Shown piece after piece: positions 7,286 through 15,640 of a stretch of 37,930 nt of DNA (positions within the stretch are counted from its first letter, which is position 1; the number at the start of each line of letters is the position of its first letter). The notes under the pieces were generated by a model, which did not search any database, was not told where the DNA came from, and worked only from the letters and a program-made list of their open reading frames with translations. The stretch is taken from the NCBI GenBank assembly GCA_964513215.1, contig CAZELU010000020.1, positions 1 to 37,930 on the forward strand. Direction: 5' to 3'. Both the position numbers and the translations under genes were made by a program. The DNA comes from Casp-actino8 sp964513215. Its GTDB lineage: Bacteria > Actinomycetota > Acidimicrobiia > Acidimicrobiales > Ilumatobacteraceae.

Positions 7286-7977
7286 TCGGAGTCGAAACGT
7301 TCCTGGCCGGCAACTCGTTGTCGAGTCGATCCTTCTACCAGTCGGTTCGATTCATCGTGGTCCTTTTTTGTCGCGGTTGGATGCGCATGACGATCGAAGG
7401 TCGGGAGAACATTCCGTCGTCCGGGGCGTTCGTCCTGGCGCCCGTCCATCGGAGTTTCATCGACACGCCTATCGCATCTGGTTGCACGCGCCGGCGTCTC
7501 CGATTCATGGGCAAGGACTCGATGTGGAAGAAGCAGCCGTTCCGGTGGATCTTGTCGGCGCTCGGCGCCTTTCCGGTGACCCGCGGAAGTGCCGACCGCG
7601 AAGCGATCGTTCGATGTATCCAGGTTCTGCAGAGCGGCGAGCCCCTTGTGCTGTTCCCCGAGGGTGAACGCAAAGCCGGACCCGTTGTGAAGCCTCTGTT
7701 CGACGGCGCGGCTTACGTCGCGTGCAAGGCCGGGGCGCCGATCGTCCCGGTCGGCATCGGGGGGAGCGAACGCGTGATGGGAAAGGGCGCCAAGTTCATC
7801 TGGCCACGCAAGGTCCATGTGATCATCGGCGAGCCATTACCGGTGCCCGCCGGTATCGACGGACGCATGCCGCGCACGGCAGTGAAAGAAACGTCCGAAC
7901 GACTGCACAGCGAATTGCAGCGCTTGTTCGATCTCGCTCAACAGCGGGTCGGTCATCCCAACGTGACGAATCGTTGA
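7282..7977 (+). CDS. plsC: 1-acyl-sn-glycerol-3-phosphate acyltransferase (PlsC family)
   Basis: A 231-residue membrane-associated acyltransferase expected to convert lysophosphatidic acid to phosphatidic acid. The catalytic HX4D motif is HRSFID (His56, Asp61), motif II is around GAFPVTRGSADREA, motif III is LFPEGERKAG, and the VPVGIGG motif IV follows. The N-terminal segment FIVVLFCRGWMRM may be the membrane-binding helix. The start codon overlaps the cmk stop (ATGA). The 3' end overlaps the convergent aminopeptidase gene by 25 bases. Related families acylate other lysophospholipids, so the exact acceptor is inferred. Confidence 0.92.
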   Translation: MIGVETFLAGNSLSSRSFYQSVRFIVVLFCRGWMRMTIEGRENIPSSGAFVLAPVHRSFIDTPIASGCTRRRLRFMGKDSMWKKQPFRWILSALGAFPVTRGSADREAIVRCIQVLQSGEPLVLFPEGERKAGPVVKPLFDGAAYVACKAGAPIVPVGIGGSERVMGKGAKFIWPRKVHVIIGEPLPVPAGIDGRMPRTAVKETSERLHSELQRLFDLAQQRVGHPNVTNR

Positions 7978-9209
7978 GCCACGTCGGCAAAGGTCAGCAC
8001 GTCGGAGACTCCACACAGTTCGCGAGCCGAGTGCATGCTCAGTTGTGCGACTCCGGCATCGACGGTCGGGATACCGAGCCTGGTCGACGCAATCGGACCG
8101 ATGGTCGATCCACACGGCATGCTGTTCTTGCTCACGAACACTTGGTGCGGAGTTCCGGCTTCACGGCAACAGCGGATGAAGAAAGCAGCCGTCTCCGGAC
8201 TGGTGGCGTAACGCTGATTGGCGTTCTGCTTGAGAACCGGACCGCCGTTGGCGATCGGTCGGTGCGCAGGCTCGTGCCTCTCTGGATAGTTCGGGTGCAC
8301 CGAGTGTGCGCAGTCGGCTGACAGGCACGACGAACGGCCGAGAGCGTCGTGGAACGTCGACCGGTTGGTGCCGTGGAGAGCCTCGAGAGTCCATTCGAGC
8401 CAAGGGCCGCCGGCGCCATGAGTGCTCTCCGAACCGACTTCTTCGTGATCGAACAAGGCGATCACACTGGTCGGGCCCGACGACGACTCGGCTCGGCGGA
8501 GAAGGGCTTCGGTCGCGGCCCAACACGAGACTTGATTGTCGATTCGTCCCGACGCCAACAATTCGGAGTCGGATCCGATGAGGCGTGCTGGCTGGGAGTC
8601 GAACAGGGACAGCTCCCACGAGACGATGTCCGAGGCGCCCACGTCGGCAAGATCGGCCAACCACTCGGCGAATTCTCCGCTTCTCGGTGACCCGAGGCCC
8701 CAGACGGGCAGGAGGTGGTTCTGGCGATCGAGGACGAGGCCTTTGTCGTTCACGTCGCGATCGAGATGAACGGCAAGTTGGGGTACCCGAGCAACTGCCT
8801 CGGACGACCGCACGAGTTTGGCCGAGCCGTCGATCATCGTCAGGCGTCCAGCCACACCGAGATCTCGATCGAGCCACGAGTTGTTGAGAATGCCGCCGTA
8901 GATCTCGACACCCAACTGCTTCCAGCCGAACGCCCCCGCGTCGGGGCGCGGTTTCACCCTCAAGCACGGTGAGTCGGTGTGAGCACCGATCACCCGAAAG
9001 CCGTCGGCACTGGCACCGTCGTCGACCCAGGCGATCAAGAGACCCTGATCGGCCCGGAAACCTCGCTTCGGCAACGCGGAGAAGGAGTCGCACCGAACGA
9101 ATCCAGCGCGCTCGAGTCGTTCGGCCGCGTGGGCCACGGCATGAGCGGGCGACACCGAAGCGTCGAGGTGGGCGAGGAGCGATCCGATGTGATCGGTTGA
9201 CCCGGGCAT
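7953..9209 (-). CDS. apeB: M18 family aminopeptidase (aspartyl aminopeptidase-like)
   Basis: A 418-residue cocatalytic zinc peptidase of family M18, normal length. Metal and catalytic positions are visible: GAHTDSP (His77, Asp79), SGRIDNQ, the catalytic DHEEVGS pair, SADCAHSVHPN and a C-terminal MHSARE histidine. The MPCGSTIGP loop is also typical. M18 enzymes remove N-terminal, often acidic, residues from peptides in the cytoplasm and form large oligomers. It is the second gene of a minus-strand unit, 17 bases after the histidine phosphatase. Confidence 0.94.
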   Translation of the reverse strand: MPGSTDHIGSLLAHLDASVSPAHAVAHAAERLERAGFVRCDSFSALPKRGFRADQGLLIAWVDDGASADGFRVIGAHTDSPCLRVKPRPDAGAFGWKQLGVEIYGGILNNSWLDRDLGVAGRLTMIDGSAKLVRSSEAVARVPQLAVHLDRDVNDKGLVLDRQNHLLPVWGLGSPRSGEFAEWLADLADVGASDIVSWELSLFDSQPARLIGSDSELLASGRIDNQVSCWAATEALLRRAESSSGPTSVIALFDHEEVGSESTHGAGGPWLEWTLEALHGTNRSTFHDALGRSSCLSADCAHSVHPNYPERHEPAHRPIANGGPVLKQNANQRYATSPETAAFFIRCCREAGTPHQVFVSKNSMPCGSTIGPIASTRLGIPTVDAGVAQLSMHSARELCGVSDVLTFADVAQRFVTLG

Positions 9210-9226
9210 GACGTGATTCTGTCAGG

Positions 9227-9847
9227 TCATTTCTGGAACAGACCGATGGGCAGGCCCGAACCACGAAGGTGTGGAGTCTCGTTCAGCGTCACGACCGATC
9301 GTTCCCCCGACTTGGCCGCGGCCACGCGATGGATCGAGGTGTAGTTGGGGTAGAAGAAACCGCGTTGATCGCCCAATCCGATGATGCGAGCGATGTACGC
9401 GTTGATGACGCCGCCATGGCACACCACCGCCACCCGCTGCGAGGCGTGGTTGCCGATGATGGTTTCGATCGATTCGACGACCCGCTCGATGAAGTCGGCC
9501 TCCGACTCCTCGGTTGGCGGCCACTTGCCCTCCAGCATGTCGCGCCAGCGAGGGTCGTTTGTGGCCTTCAACTCCTCGACAGGAACGTACTCGTTGCTGT
9601 TTCGATCGAACTCGGCCACACCATCGACGATCGTCATGTCGAGACCCTGGCCGGCCGCCACGGGAGTAGCCGTCTGTCTCGCTCGCTGCATGGGACTCGC
9701 ATAGACCGCATCGATGTTTTCGGTTCGGAGGTAGTCGCCGAGGAGGCGAGCCTGCTCGAGACCGGCTGTCGACAGTTCGGGATCGGCGATCCCGGTCTCG
9801 AGTTCACGACGAACGGGAATGGCGTGCCGGATGAGGATCAGTTCCAT
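9227..9847 (-). CDS. Histidine phosphatase superfamily protein (phosphoglycerate mutase-like)
   Basis: A 206-residue branch-1 histidine phosphatase. The phospho-acceptor motif is LIRHA (Arg7, His8), the second arginine is in ASPMQRARQTA, and the second catalytic histidine is in AVVCHGGVINAYIA. The substrate is not evident; members act on sugar phosphates, cobalamin precursors or phosphoproteins. It heads a unit with the M18 aminopeptidase and lies 21 bases from the divergent hydrolase at 9869. Confidence 0.9.
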   Translation of the reverse strand: MELILIRHAIPVRRELETGIADPELSTAGLEQARLLGDYLRTENIDAVYASPMQRARQTATPVAAGQGLDMTIVDGVAEFDRNSNEYVPVEELKATNDPRWRDMLEGKWPPTEESEADFIERVVESIETIIGNHASQRVAVVCHGGVINAYIARIIGLGDQRGFFYPNYTSIHRVAAAKSGERSVVTLNETPHLRGSGLPIGLFQK

Positions 9848-9855
9848 CGATGAAC

Positions 9856-9861
9856 TAGATA
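9856..9861 (+). promoter_or_regulatory. Possible leaderless -10 (TAGATA) before the hydrolase at 9869
   Basis: TAGATA is followed by seven bases and then ATG. It deviates at the last base from the TANNNT pattern seen at other starts here, so this is weaker support. Confidence 0.3.
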
Positions 9862-9868
9862 AGCAGGT

Positions 9869-10669
9869 ATGACTCCCGACCGACCCATCGGACCTGTGTC
9901 CGTCCTGTCGTCGGCCCAGGAGTTCGGGCCCCCATCACAGTCCCGTGTCGTCCTCGTCCACGGAAGCATGGATCGACAGGGAGCCTTTGCTCGCCTCTGC
10001 CGATCGTTGAGCGACGTGGCCTGCTTCACCTACGACCGACGCGGCTACGCGCGGTCGCGAGATCTTCCGGGACCCTTCGACATCGCGGCTCACACTGCCG
10101 ATCTCGTCGAAGTGCTCGACTCGTTCGGGAGCGACGGGGGTCGTCGTGTCGTCGTCGGACACAGTTTTGGTGGCGTCGTCGCGTTGACCGCAGCATCCCA
10201 ACGACCGGATCTGGTCGATGGATTGGTGATCTACGAGAGCCCGATGTCGTGGGAGCCATGGTGGTCGCGCAATTCCGGTGGAGCGGCCGCGCTCGAGTCC
10301 GCCGACCGTCCTGAAGAAGCGGCTGAGACTTTTCTACGACGCTTCATCGGGGACGAACGCTGGGATCGTCTCCCCGAGCGGACTCGCGCGCTTCGTCGGG
10401 CCGAAGGCGTCGTCTTGGTGGAGGAACTGGCCAGCCTGCGTCGGGGCAGGCCGTACGACTTCGACCGAATCGAGTGCCCCCTCGTCGTCGGTGTGGGAAC
10501 TCGAGCCGGGGAGCACATGCAACGGGGCAGCCGAATGCTCGCCGAGGAGTGCGGAAGTCTTCCTCTCGTCGTCCTCGACGGCGCACACCACAACGCTCAT
10601 GCGAGTCGGCCCGCCGAGTTCGCAGAGCGACTGGTCAGACCGCTGCTGGCTCTCGTCGGGCGACGTTGA
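9869..10669 (+). CDS. Alpha/beta-hydrolase fold protein
   Basis: A 266-residue alpha/beta hydrolase. It has HGSMD for the oxyanion hole, TYDRRGYARS, the nucleophile elbow GHSFGG, and a C-terminal DGAHHNAH histidine. The cap region (about 145-205) contains many Arg and Glu residues. No signal peptide is seen, so it is probably cytoplasmic. Epoxide hydrolase, esterase and haloperoxidase-like activities are all possible. Its stop codon directly abuts the stop of the convergent 87-residue membrane protein gene, with no spacer. Confidence 0.85.
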   Translation: MTPDRPIGPVSVLSSAQEFGPPSQSRVVLVHGSMDRQGAFARLCRSLSDVACFTYDRRGYARSRDLPGPFDIAAHTADLVEVLDSFGSDGGRRVVVGHSFGGVVALTAASQRPDLVDGLVIYESPMSWEPWWSRNSGGAAALESADRPEEAAETFLRRFIGDERWDRLPERTRALRRAEGVVLVEELASLRRGRPYDFDRIECPLVVGVGTRAGEHMQRGSRMLAEECGSLPLVVLDGAHHNAHASRPAEFAERLVRPLLALVGRR

Positions 10670-10933
10670 TCAGAGTTGGAGGTCGACGTCGAACCCGAGA
10701 AGGCTGCACGTGACGTTCGCCCCGGAGGCCGTCACCGACGACTTGTCGATGCACTCGTCGATCTGAGCACGTTGGGTGAAAACGACGACGCCCAACGCCA
10801 GTGCCACCACCACGATGACCAGCCGAGTGATCGTGCTCACCACGATCTTGACCAGAATCAATCCGATCACGATCGGAAGAAAGGCGCCGGCGGTCACGAG
10901 ATTCTTGAGCGTGTCAGCGGCGACCGAAATCAC
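10670..10933 (-). CDS. Small two-helix membrane protein, unknown function
   Basis: An 87-residue protein I do not recognise. It has two adjacent hydrophobic helices (about 16-33 and 38-53) separated by a short TITR turn. A polar C-terminal tail follows with two cysteines (Cys61 and Cys76) that could form a disulphide if the tail lies outside the membrane. The start GTG at 10933 is chosen because TAGGGT sits seven bases upstream, a leaderless arrangement. Codon choice and position between genes support a real gene rather than a shadow frame. Confidence 0.7.
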   Translation of the reverse strand: MISVAADTLKNLVTAGAFLPIVIGLILVKIVVSTITRLVIVVVALALGVVVFTQRAQIDECIDKSSVTASGANVTCSLLGFDVDLQL

Positions 10934-10940
10934 GCATGAA

Positions 10941-10946
10941 ACCCTA
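10941..10946 (-). promoter_or_regulatory. Leaderless-type -10 (TAGGGT) for the small membrane protein
   Basis: On the minus strand TAGGGT is followed by seven bases and GTG at 10933. No Shine-Dalgarno sequence is present. The spacing matches other starts in the window. Confidence 0.5.
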
Positions 10947-10992
10947 GGCGATCACGAGGTGTCGAGGGCGCGACTGTGGGAACATCTCGACC

Positions 10993-11421
10993 ATGAGTGA
11001 CGTGAACCCCGTTCGTTTGACCACCTCAGGTCCTCCCGAGACGGTTCTTCCGCCGACGCCGGCCGAGGTTCTGCATGCCGTGAAGCAAGCAGCGGGATCG
11101 TTGTCGGCTCTGAGCGAAGTGGTTGCTCGCAATCCTCGATCGAGTCTCGTATGGGCCGAGCTGGCACGGGCGACCGACGATCCGATCGCGCGGTATGCCT
11201 ACTACCGAGTCGGCTACCACCGAGGACTCGACTCTTTGCGCGCCAACGGATGGAGAGGATCGGGCTACGTGCGTTGGGCTCACGAGGGAAACCGGGGCGT
11301 CCTGTCGTGTATCGCCGGACTCGCGCGCAGTGCGGCCGAGATCGGCGAGGACGACGAAGCCGAGCGTTGTCGTCTCTTCGTCCGGCAACTCGAGCCGAAC
11401 GTTCCGCCTGAATTGGCGTGA
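10993..11421 (+). CDS. DUF3151 family protein
   Basis: A 142-residue soluble protein of the actinobacterial DUF3151 family. It shows the usual arrangement: a Pro-rich N-terminus (ETVLPPTPAEVL), a helical segment (SSLVWAELARA), then AYYRVGYHRGLDSLRANGWRGSG and a C-terminal HEGNRGVLSCIAGLARSA. The helical hairpins look TPR-like. The function of the family is not established. It is coupled to mobA by a GTGA overlap. Confidence 0.85.
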   Translation: MSDVNPVRLTTSGPPETVLPPTPAEVLHAVKQAAGSLSALSEVVARNPRSSLVWAELARATDDPIARYAYYRVGYHRGLDSLRANGWRGSGYVRWAHEGNRGVLSCIAGLARSAAEIGEDDEAERCRLFVRQLEPNVPPELA

Positions 11422-11978
11422 CGACGCACGGATTCGTCCTGGCCGGCGGCCTCAGCAGCCGCATGGGTGTCGACAAGGCTTCGGTCGTCTGGCGAAATCG
11501 TCCCCTCGTCCTCAACGCGATCGATGCACTCTCGTCGTGCGATCACGTGACTGTGATCCACCGCCGACCCGAGGCGTTGGAGTCGCTTCGTGCCGTGCCG
11601 ATCGAGGCGATCAGCGACGACGAAGGTGGTCAAGGGCCACTCGACGGTCTGCGCACCGCACTTCGTCATTCGTCGTCGGAGTTGACGGTCATCCTTGCCG
11701 TCGATCTGGTGCGAGTGTCCGGAGCGGTCGTCGAGGAATTGCTCGCGGCACTCGCTCCGAGTGACCTGGTCGCGGCGGCAGTCGGACGCTCCGGCCAGCG
11801 CCAGGGGTTGATCTCGGTCTGGCGAACGACCGCCGCTCGACAGATCGTTGACTCGTGGTTCTCGAAAGGGGAGCGCTCGGTCCACGGGTTGCTCTCGACG
11901 ATCGCCGTTCGCTGGGTCGAGGTGGACGACGATGTTCTTCGAAACGTGAACACACCCGGCGATCTCACCGAGGAGTAG
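11418..11978 (+). CDS. mobA: Molybdenum cofactor guanylyltransferase (MobA-like)
   Basis: A 186-residue nucleotidyltransferase. The N-terminal LAGGLSSRMGVDKA is the GTP-binding LAGGxSxRMGxDK signature. GGQGPLDGL and ILAVDLVRV (the usual D-x-P becomes D-L-V) follow, and NVNTPGDL is the C-terminal NINTPEDL-like motif. MobA adds GMP to molybdopterin to form the bis-MGD or MGD cofactor. The start is GTG overlapping the DUF3151 stop. CofC and sugar nucleotidyltransferases share the fold, but the signature favours MobA. No other molybdenum cofactor gene is nearby. Confidence 0.85.
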   Translation: MTTHGFVLAGGLSSRMGVDKASVVWRNRPLVLNAIDALSSCDHVTVIHRRPEALESLRAVPIEAISDDEGGQGPLDGLRTALRHSSSELTVILAVDLVRVSGAVVEELLAALAPSDLVAAAVGRSGQRQGLISVWRTTAARQIVDSWFSKGERSVHGLLSTIAVRWVEVDDDVLRNVNTPGDLTEE

Positions 11979-11981
11979 GTT
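11976..11981 (+). promoter_or_regulatory. Candidate -10 (TAGGTT) for the rhodanese gene
   Basis: TAGGTT overlaps the mobA stop and lies 24 bases before the ATG at 12006. This leaves a short leader that contains AAGGAG at 11994-11999. Confidence 0.35.
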
Positions 11982-12005
11982 GGCCCCGCAATCAAGGAGT
12001 TGTGC

Positions 12006-12320
12006 ATGGTCAAAGAAATCGACGTCGAAGAACTCGAAAGACTGGGAACCGTTCCGCTGATCGATGTTCGGGAACCCGATGAGTACGAGTCCGGCCACGT
12101 TCCCGGCGCGGTCCTCGTGCCGCTCGGGTCCGTACCCGCCGCCGATCTCTCGCAGTTCAAGGGATCGTCGTTGTACGTGATCTGCAAGTCGGGCGGTCGC
12201 AGTATGCGGGCCTGCGAGTTTCTGGCCGACGCCGGATTCGACGTCGTCAACATCGCCGGCGGAACCATGGCCTGGGTCACCAGTGGTCGCTCGGTCGTCG
12301 AAGGATCGTCTCCGTCGTGA
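12006..12320 (+). CDS. Single-domain rhodanese-like protein
   Basis: A 104-residue rhodanese domain. PLIDVREPDEYESGHVPGA is the typical CH2A-type segment. The active-site loop is CKSGGRS with the persulphide-forming cysteine, so it should be a functional sulphurtransferase. AAGGAG sits 6 bases before the ATG and fixes the start. It overlaps the RNase D gene by GTGA. The sulphur acceptor is unknown, and the neighbours do not identify one. Confidence 0.9.
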   Translation: MVKEIDVEELERLGTVPLIDVREPDEYESGHVPGAVLVPLGSVPAADLSQFKGSSLYVICKSGGRSMRACEFLADAGFDVVNIAGGTMAWVTSGRSVVEGSSPS

Positions 12321-13486
12321 CGTTGCGCTGGGTCGACAGCGACGCCGACCTCGCCGAACTGATCGGTGACATGGCGGTGGCGTCCCGCATCGCGGTCGAC
12401 ACCGAGTTCCACCGTGAGCGGACCTACTACCCGCGTTTGGCTCTCATGCAGTTCGCCTGGGAGTCGTCCGGACAGCAACACGTTGCGTTGGTCGATCCAC
12501 TCGCGTGTGACGTCAAGGCCCTCGTCGACCTCTTTCGTTCCGAGCGTCTCTTCGTTTTCCACGCCGCTCAACAGGACCTCGACGTGCTCGCACATTCACT
12601 CGGCACGGGTCCGACGTCGATCTTCGATACTCAACTCGCGGCCGGGTTCGTCGGATACGCCACTCCGTCTCTGGCCAACCTCGTGAACGCCGAGTTGCGT
12701 CGATCCCTTCCGAAAGGTGACCGTCTCACCGATTGGCTTCGTCGACCACTCACCGAAGCCCAGAAGGACTACGCGGCAGCCGATGTCGAGTACCTGTTCG
12801 AATTGACCGACCGTTTGGAGAAGTCGCTTCGCGAGCGCAACCGCCTCGAGTGGGCTCACGAAGCGTGTCGTGAACTTCAGCAGCGCAAGGTGGGCCCCTC
12901 CGATCCGACGTTGGCCTGGACGCGGATGAAGGACTTACGGGCCATGCGGCCCCGCACCCGTGGCGTGCTGGCTGCCGTGGCCGAGTGGCGCGAACGACGC
13001 GCCATGGCCAGTGACATCCCGCCCCGCCAGGTTCTCCCCGACTTGGCTCTCCAGGGAATCGCTCAACGCGAACCTCGTTCGTTGTCCGATCTCGCCCAAG
13101 CCCGCGGGGTCGATGACCGACACACGCGCGGCACCATCGGAAACGAAATCCTGGCCGCGGTGGCTCGCGGCCTCGACTCTCCGCTCGAGCTTCCGGCCAC
13201 CGACGGCGACGAACTCGATCGCCGTCTACGTCCGGCCGTCACGTTGGTCTCGGCCTGGTTGAGCGAGGTGGCACGACGCGAGGAGATCGACCCCATGCTG
13301 GTCGGCACCCGAGCCGACATCGTCGAGTTCCTGCGCGATGAGCCCGATGCACGCCTGGCTCACGGATGGCGTTTCGATCTCGTCGGTCGCGACCTGAGAG
13401 CCCTGGTCGCGGGTCGCACCGGGCTGGCTTTCGACGGTCAGGGGGGTCTGCTCATGTTCGATGCTCCCTCCGCGAGTGGGCTCTGA
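12317..13486 (+). CDS. rnd: Ribonuclease D-like 3'-5' exonuclease with HRDC domain
   Basis: A 389-residue DEDDy exonuclease. All five active residues are visible: Asp28 and Glu30 in DTEFH, Asp87 in HAAQQDLDVL, and Tyr152 with Asp156 in YAAADVEYL. An HRDC-like helical region follows (about 205-290: RTRGVLAAVAEWRERRAM, DIPPRQVLPD). A C-terminal extension of about 100 residues is common in actinobacterial RNase D proteins. The expected role is trimming of tRNA and other RNA 3' ends. The GTG start overlaps the rhodanese stop. Confidence 0.92.
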   Translation: MTLRWVDSDADLAELIGDMAVASRIAVDTEFHRERTYYPRLALMQFAWESSGQQHVALVDPLACDVKALVDLFRSERLFVFHAAQQDLDVLAHSLGTGPTSIFDTQLAAGFVGYATPSLANLVNAELRRSLPKGDRLTDWLRRPLTEAQKDYAAADVEYLFELTDRLEKSLRERNRLEWAHEACRELQQRKVGPSDPTLAWTRMKDLRAMRPRTRGVLAAVAEWRERRAMASDIPPRQVLPDLALQGIAQREPRSLSDLAQARGVDDRHTRGTIGNEILAAVARGLDSPLELPATDGDELDRRLRPAVTLVSAWLSEVARREEIDPMLVGTRADIVEFLRDEPDARLAHGWRFDLVGRDLRALVAGRTGLAFDGQGGLLMFDAPSASGL

Positions 13487-13532
13487 CCAGGCTTTTCGCG
13501 TCAAATCCCGAGCAGGTTCGTCTGCCAACCCC

Positions 13533-13538
13533 TACACT
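13533..13538 (+). promoter_or_regulatory. Candidate -10 (TACACT) for the small protein-typA unit
   Basis: TACACT lies in the 110-base gap between RNase D and the 65-residue gene. It leaves a leader of about 50 bases that contains a CGGAG ribosome site before GTG at 13597. I see no clear -35. Confidence 0.3.
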
Positions 13539-13596
13539 TTCGGCGTTCGGCTGCTCAGCCGTGTTCAGCCCCCAAGAACTAGTTCGGAGCCCTGCA

Positions 13597-13794
13597 GTGA
13601 AAAAGGGTCGACATCGCCGCTTCGAAGAAGCGCGCAAGTTGAAGCAAGCCGGTCCCAGTGCATTCGACCTGGGTCTGGGCAACGACCGCTCTCCGCGTTC
13701 GGAAGACGACGAGTACGCCGCCCTCGCCGAGAAATACGGCGTGGTCTTCGATGAGGACGATTCCGAACTCGACGACGAATCCGACGACCAGTAG
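13597..13794 (+). CDS. Small charged protein upstream of typA, unknown function
   Basis: A 65-residue protein I do not recognise. The N-terminus is strongly basic (KKGRHRRFEEARKLKQ), the middle contains DLGLGNDRSPRSEDDEYAALAEKYG, and the tail is strongly acidic (DEDDSELDDESDDQ). The GTG at 13597 has CGGAG about 8 bases upstream. The stop is 7 bases before typA, so it is likely translated together with that GTPase and may act at the ribosome. That role is inference from position and charge only. The basic start and acidic end suggest a mostly disordered protein. Confidence 0.7.
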   Translation: MKKGRHRRFEEARKLKQAGPSAFDLGLGNDRSPRSEDDEYAALAEKYGVVFDEDDSELDDESDDQ

Positions 13795-13801
13795 TTCGTC
13801 G

Positions 13802-15637
13802 ATGAATCACCAGCTCCGGAACGTAGCTCTCGTCGCGCACGTCGACCATGGCAAGACCACGTTGGTCGACGCCTTGTTGCGTGCGACGGGAACCTTCGCC
13901 GCTCACCAGGCAGTCGTCGATCGCGTGATGGACTCCAACGATCAAGAACGTGAGCGTGGGATCACCATCCTCGCCAAGGCGGCATCCATCTCCTGGAACG
14001 GAGTGAAGATCAATCTGGTCGACACACCCGGACACGCCGATTTCGGTGGTGAGGTCGAGCGCGCTCTCACGATGGTCGACGGAGTCATTCTGCTCGTCGA
14101 CGCGGCCGAAGGACCTCTGCCGCAGACGCGATACGTGTTGCAGAAGGCGTTGGCCCGTGATTTGCCGGCGATCGTCGTCATCAACAAGGTCGATCGGCAG
14201 GACGCGCGCCCCGACGAGGTCCTCGACGAGGTGTATCAACTCTTCATCGACCTCGAAGCGGCCGACCATCACATCGAGTTCGACGTCATCTCGGCGGTGG
14301 CGCGCGAAGGTCGCGCGATGAAGGGCCTCGGCATGCCAGCAGCCGACGCCGACCTCTCCCCGCTGCTCGACGCGATCATCTCGCGGATTCCGGCCCCACC
14401 GGGGGATCCCACGGCGCCGCTGCAGGCTCTCGTGACCAATCTCGACGCCAGCGATTACCTCGGTCGACTGGCCATCGGTCGCATCTATCAGGGTCAGTTG
14501 CGCAAAGGTGAGATGGTCGCCCTCCTCGAAGAAGAGTTCTCCGAAGGTCAGCCTCCTCTGAAGCGGCGCCTCAGTTCGCTGATGTCGTTCGCCGGTGTCG
14601 GACGGGCCGACGAGGACGTCTTGTCGGCCGGTGATCTCTTCGTCGTCGCCGGATTCCCAGAAGTGGAAATCGGCGACACCATCGCGGCGATCGACAACCC
14701 CGTCGCTCTCACTCGTTTGTCGGTCGACGAGCCCGTTCTGGCCATGACCTTTGGCGTCAACACGTCACCGTTCGCTGGTCGCGAGGGCAAGTACCTCACT
14801 TCGAGACACATCCTCGATCGGTTGCGCCGCGAGGTTTTGGGCAACGTCTCCATCAAGTTGCGAGAGACCGACACGGCCGATGTGATGGAGGTGGCCGGTC
14901 GCGGTGAACTGCAGTTGGCGGTTCTCATCGAGTCGATGCGTCGCGAAGGTTACGAACTCCAGGTGAGTCGGCCCGAAGTGATCACCAAGGAAGTCAACGG
15001 CAAGAAGTTCGAACCGCTCGAACGTGGGGTCTGCGACGTACCCGACGAGCACGTCGGTACCGTGACTCAGGCTCTCGCCCCACGCAAGGGTCGCGTGACC
15101 GACCTTCGTTCGGGCGACCCGGGTCGCACCGTCGTCACCTTCGAATGCCCGAGCCGTGGCCTCATCGGATTCCGATCGCTACTGCTGTCGGCTACACGCG
15201 GTACCGCGATGCTCCATCAGCACCATGCTGGATGGACGCCGTGGGCCGGTGAACTGCCGCACCGCAGTGGTGGCGCCATGATCGCCGACCGCGAGGGGAT
15301 GGTCACGGCGTACGCCCTCGACAACCTCCAGTTACGCGGTGAGTTGTTCGTACAGCCGGGTGACAAGGTGTACGAGGGAATGGTCGTGGGCGAAAGTGCG
15401 CGCGGTGACGAGATGGTGGTCAACGCCGTCCGGGCCAAGGAGAAGACCAACATCCGGACCCACAGTCACGACGATGGCGTGAAGTTGGCTGCGGCGCGGA
15501 TCCACACCCTCGAGAGTGCGATCGAATGGATCGCCGACGACGAGTTGGTCGAAGTGACTCCCGCCAACATCCGAGTGCGCAAGCGCCACCTCGGACTCGA
15601 AGACCGGCGTAAGGCGTTCAAGCAGGCCAACGCCTGA
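13802..15637 (+). CDS. typA: Translational GTPase TypA/BipA
   Basis: A 611-residue ribosome-binding GTPase of the TypA/BipA family, normal length. G1 is AHVDHGKTT (12-20), G2 is in ERGITI, G3 is DTPGHADFGGEVER and G4 is NKVDRQDARPDEV. Domains II and III and the TypA-specific C-terminal domain follow (GLIGFRSLLLSATRGTA, NIRTHSHDDGVKL, KRHLGLEDRRKAFKQ). BipA assists 50S subunit assembly and growth under stress or at low temperature. The start at 13802 aligns with the family. The gene ends 3 bases before the stop of the convergent cysteine-rich gene, without a terminator. Confidence 0.97.
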   Translation: MNHQLRNVALVAHVDHGKTTLVDALLRATGTFAAHQAVVDRVMDSNDQERERGITILAKAASISWNGVKINLVDTPGHADFGGEVERALTMVDGVILLVDAAEGPLPQTRYVLQKALARDLPAIVVINKVDRQDARPDEVLDEVYQLFIDLEAADHHIEFDVISAVAREGRAMKGLGMPAADADLSPLLDAIISRIPAPPGDPTAPLQALVTNLDASDYLGRLAIGRIYQGQLRKGEMVALLEEEFSEGQPPLKRRLSSLMSFAGVGRADEDVLSAGDLFVVAGFPEVEIGDTIAAIDNPVALTRLSVDEPVLAMTFGVNTSPFAGREGKYLTSRHILDRLRREVLGNVSIKLRETDTADVMEVAGRGELQLAVLIESMRREGYELQVSRPEVITKEVNGKKFEPLERGVCDVPDEHVGTVTQALAPRKGRVTDLRSGDPGRTVVTFECPSRGLIGFRSLLLSATRGTAMLHQHHAGWTPWAGELPHRSGGAMIADREGMVTAYALDNLQLRGELFVQPGDKVYEGMVVGESARGDEMVVNAVRAKEKTNIRTHSHDDGVKLAAARIHTLESAIEWIADDELVEVTPANIRVRKRHLGLEDRRKAFKQANA

Positions 15638-15640
15638 GAG

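Noticed and set aside
10993..12098. Several overlapping frames of 80-270 codons around DUF3151 and mobA
   Set aside because: The DUF3151 and MobA readings have family motifs and coupled start/stop codons; the others do not.
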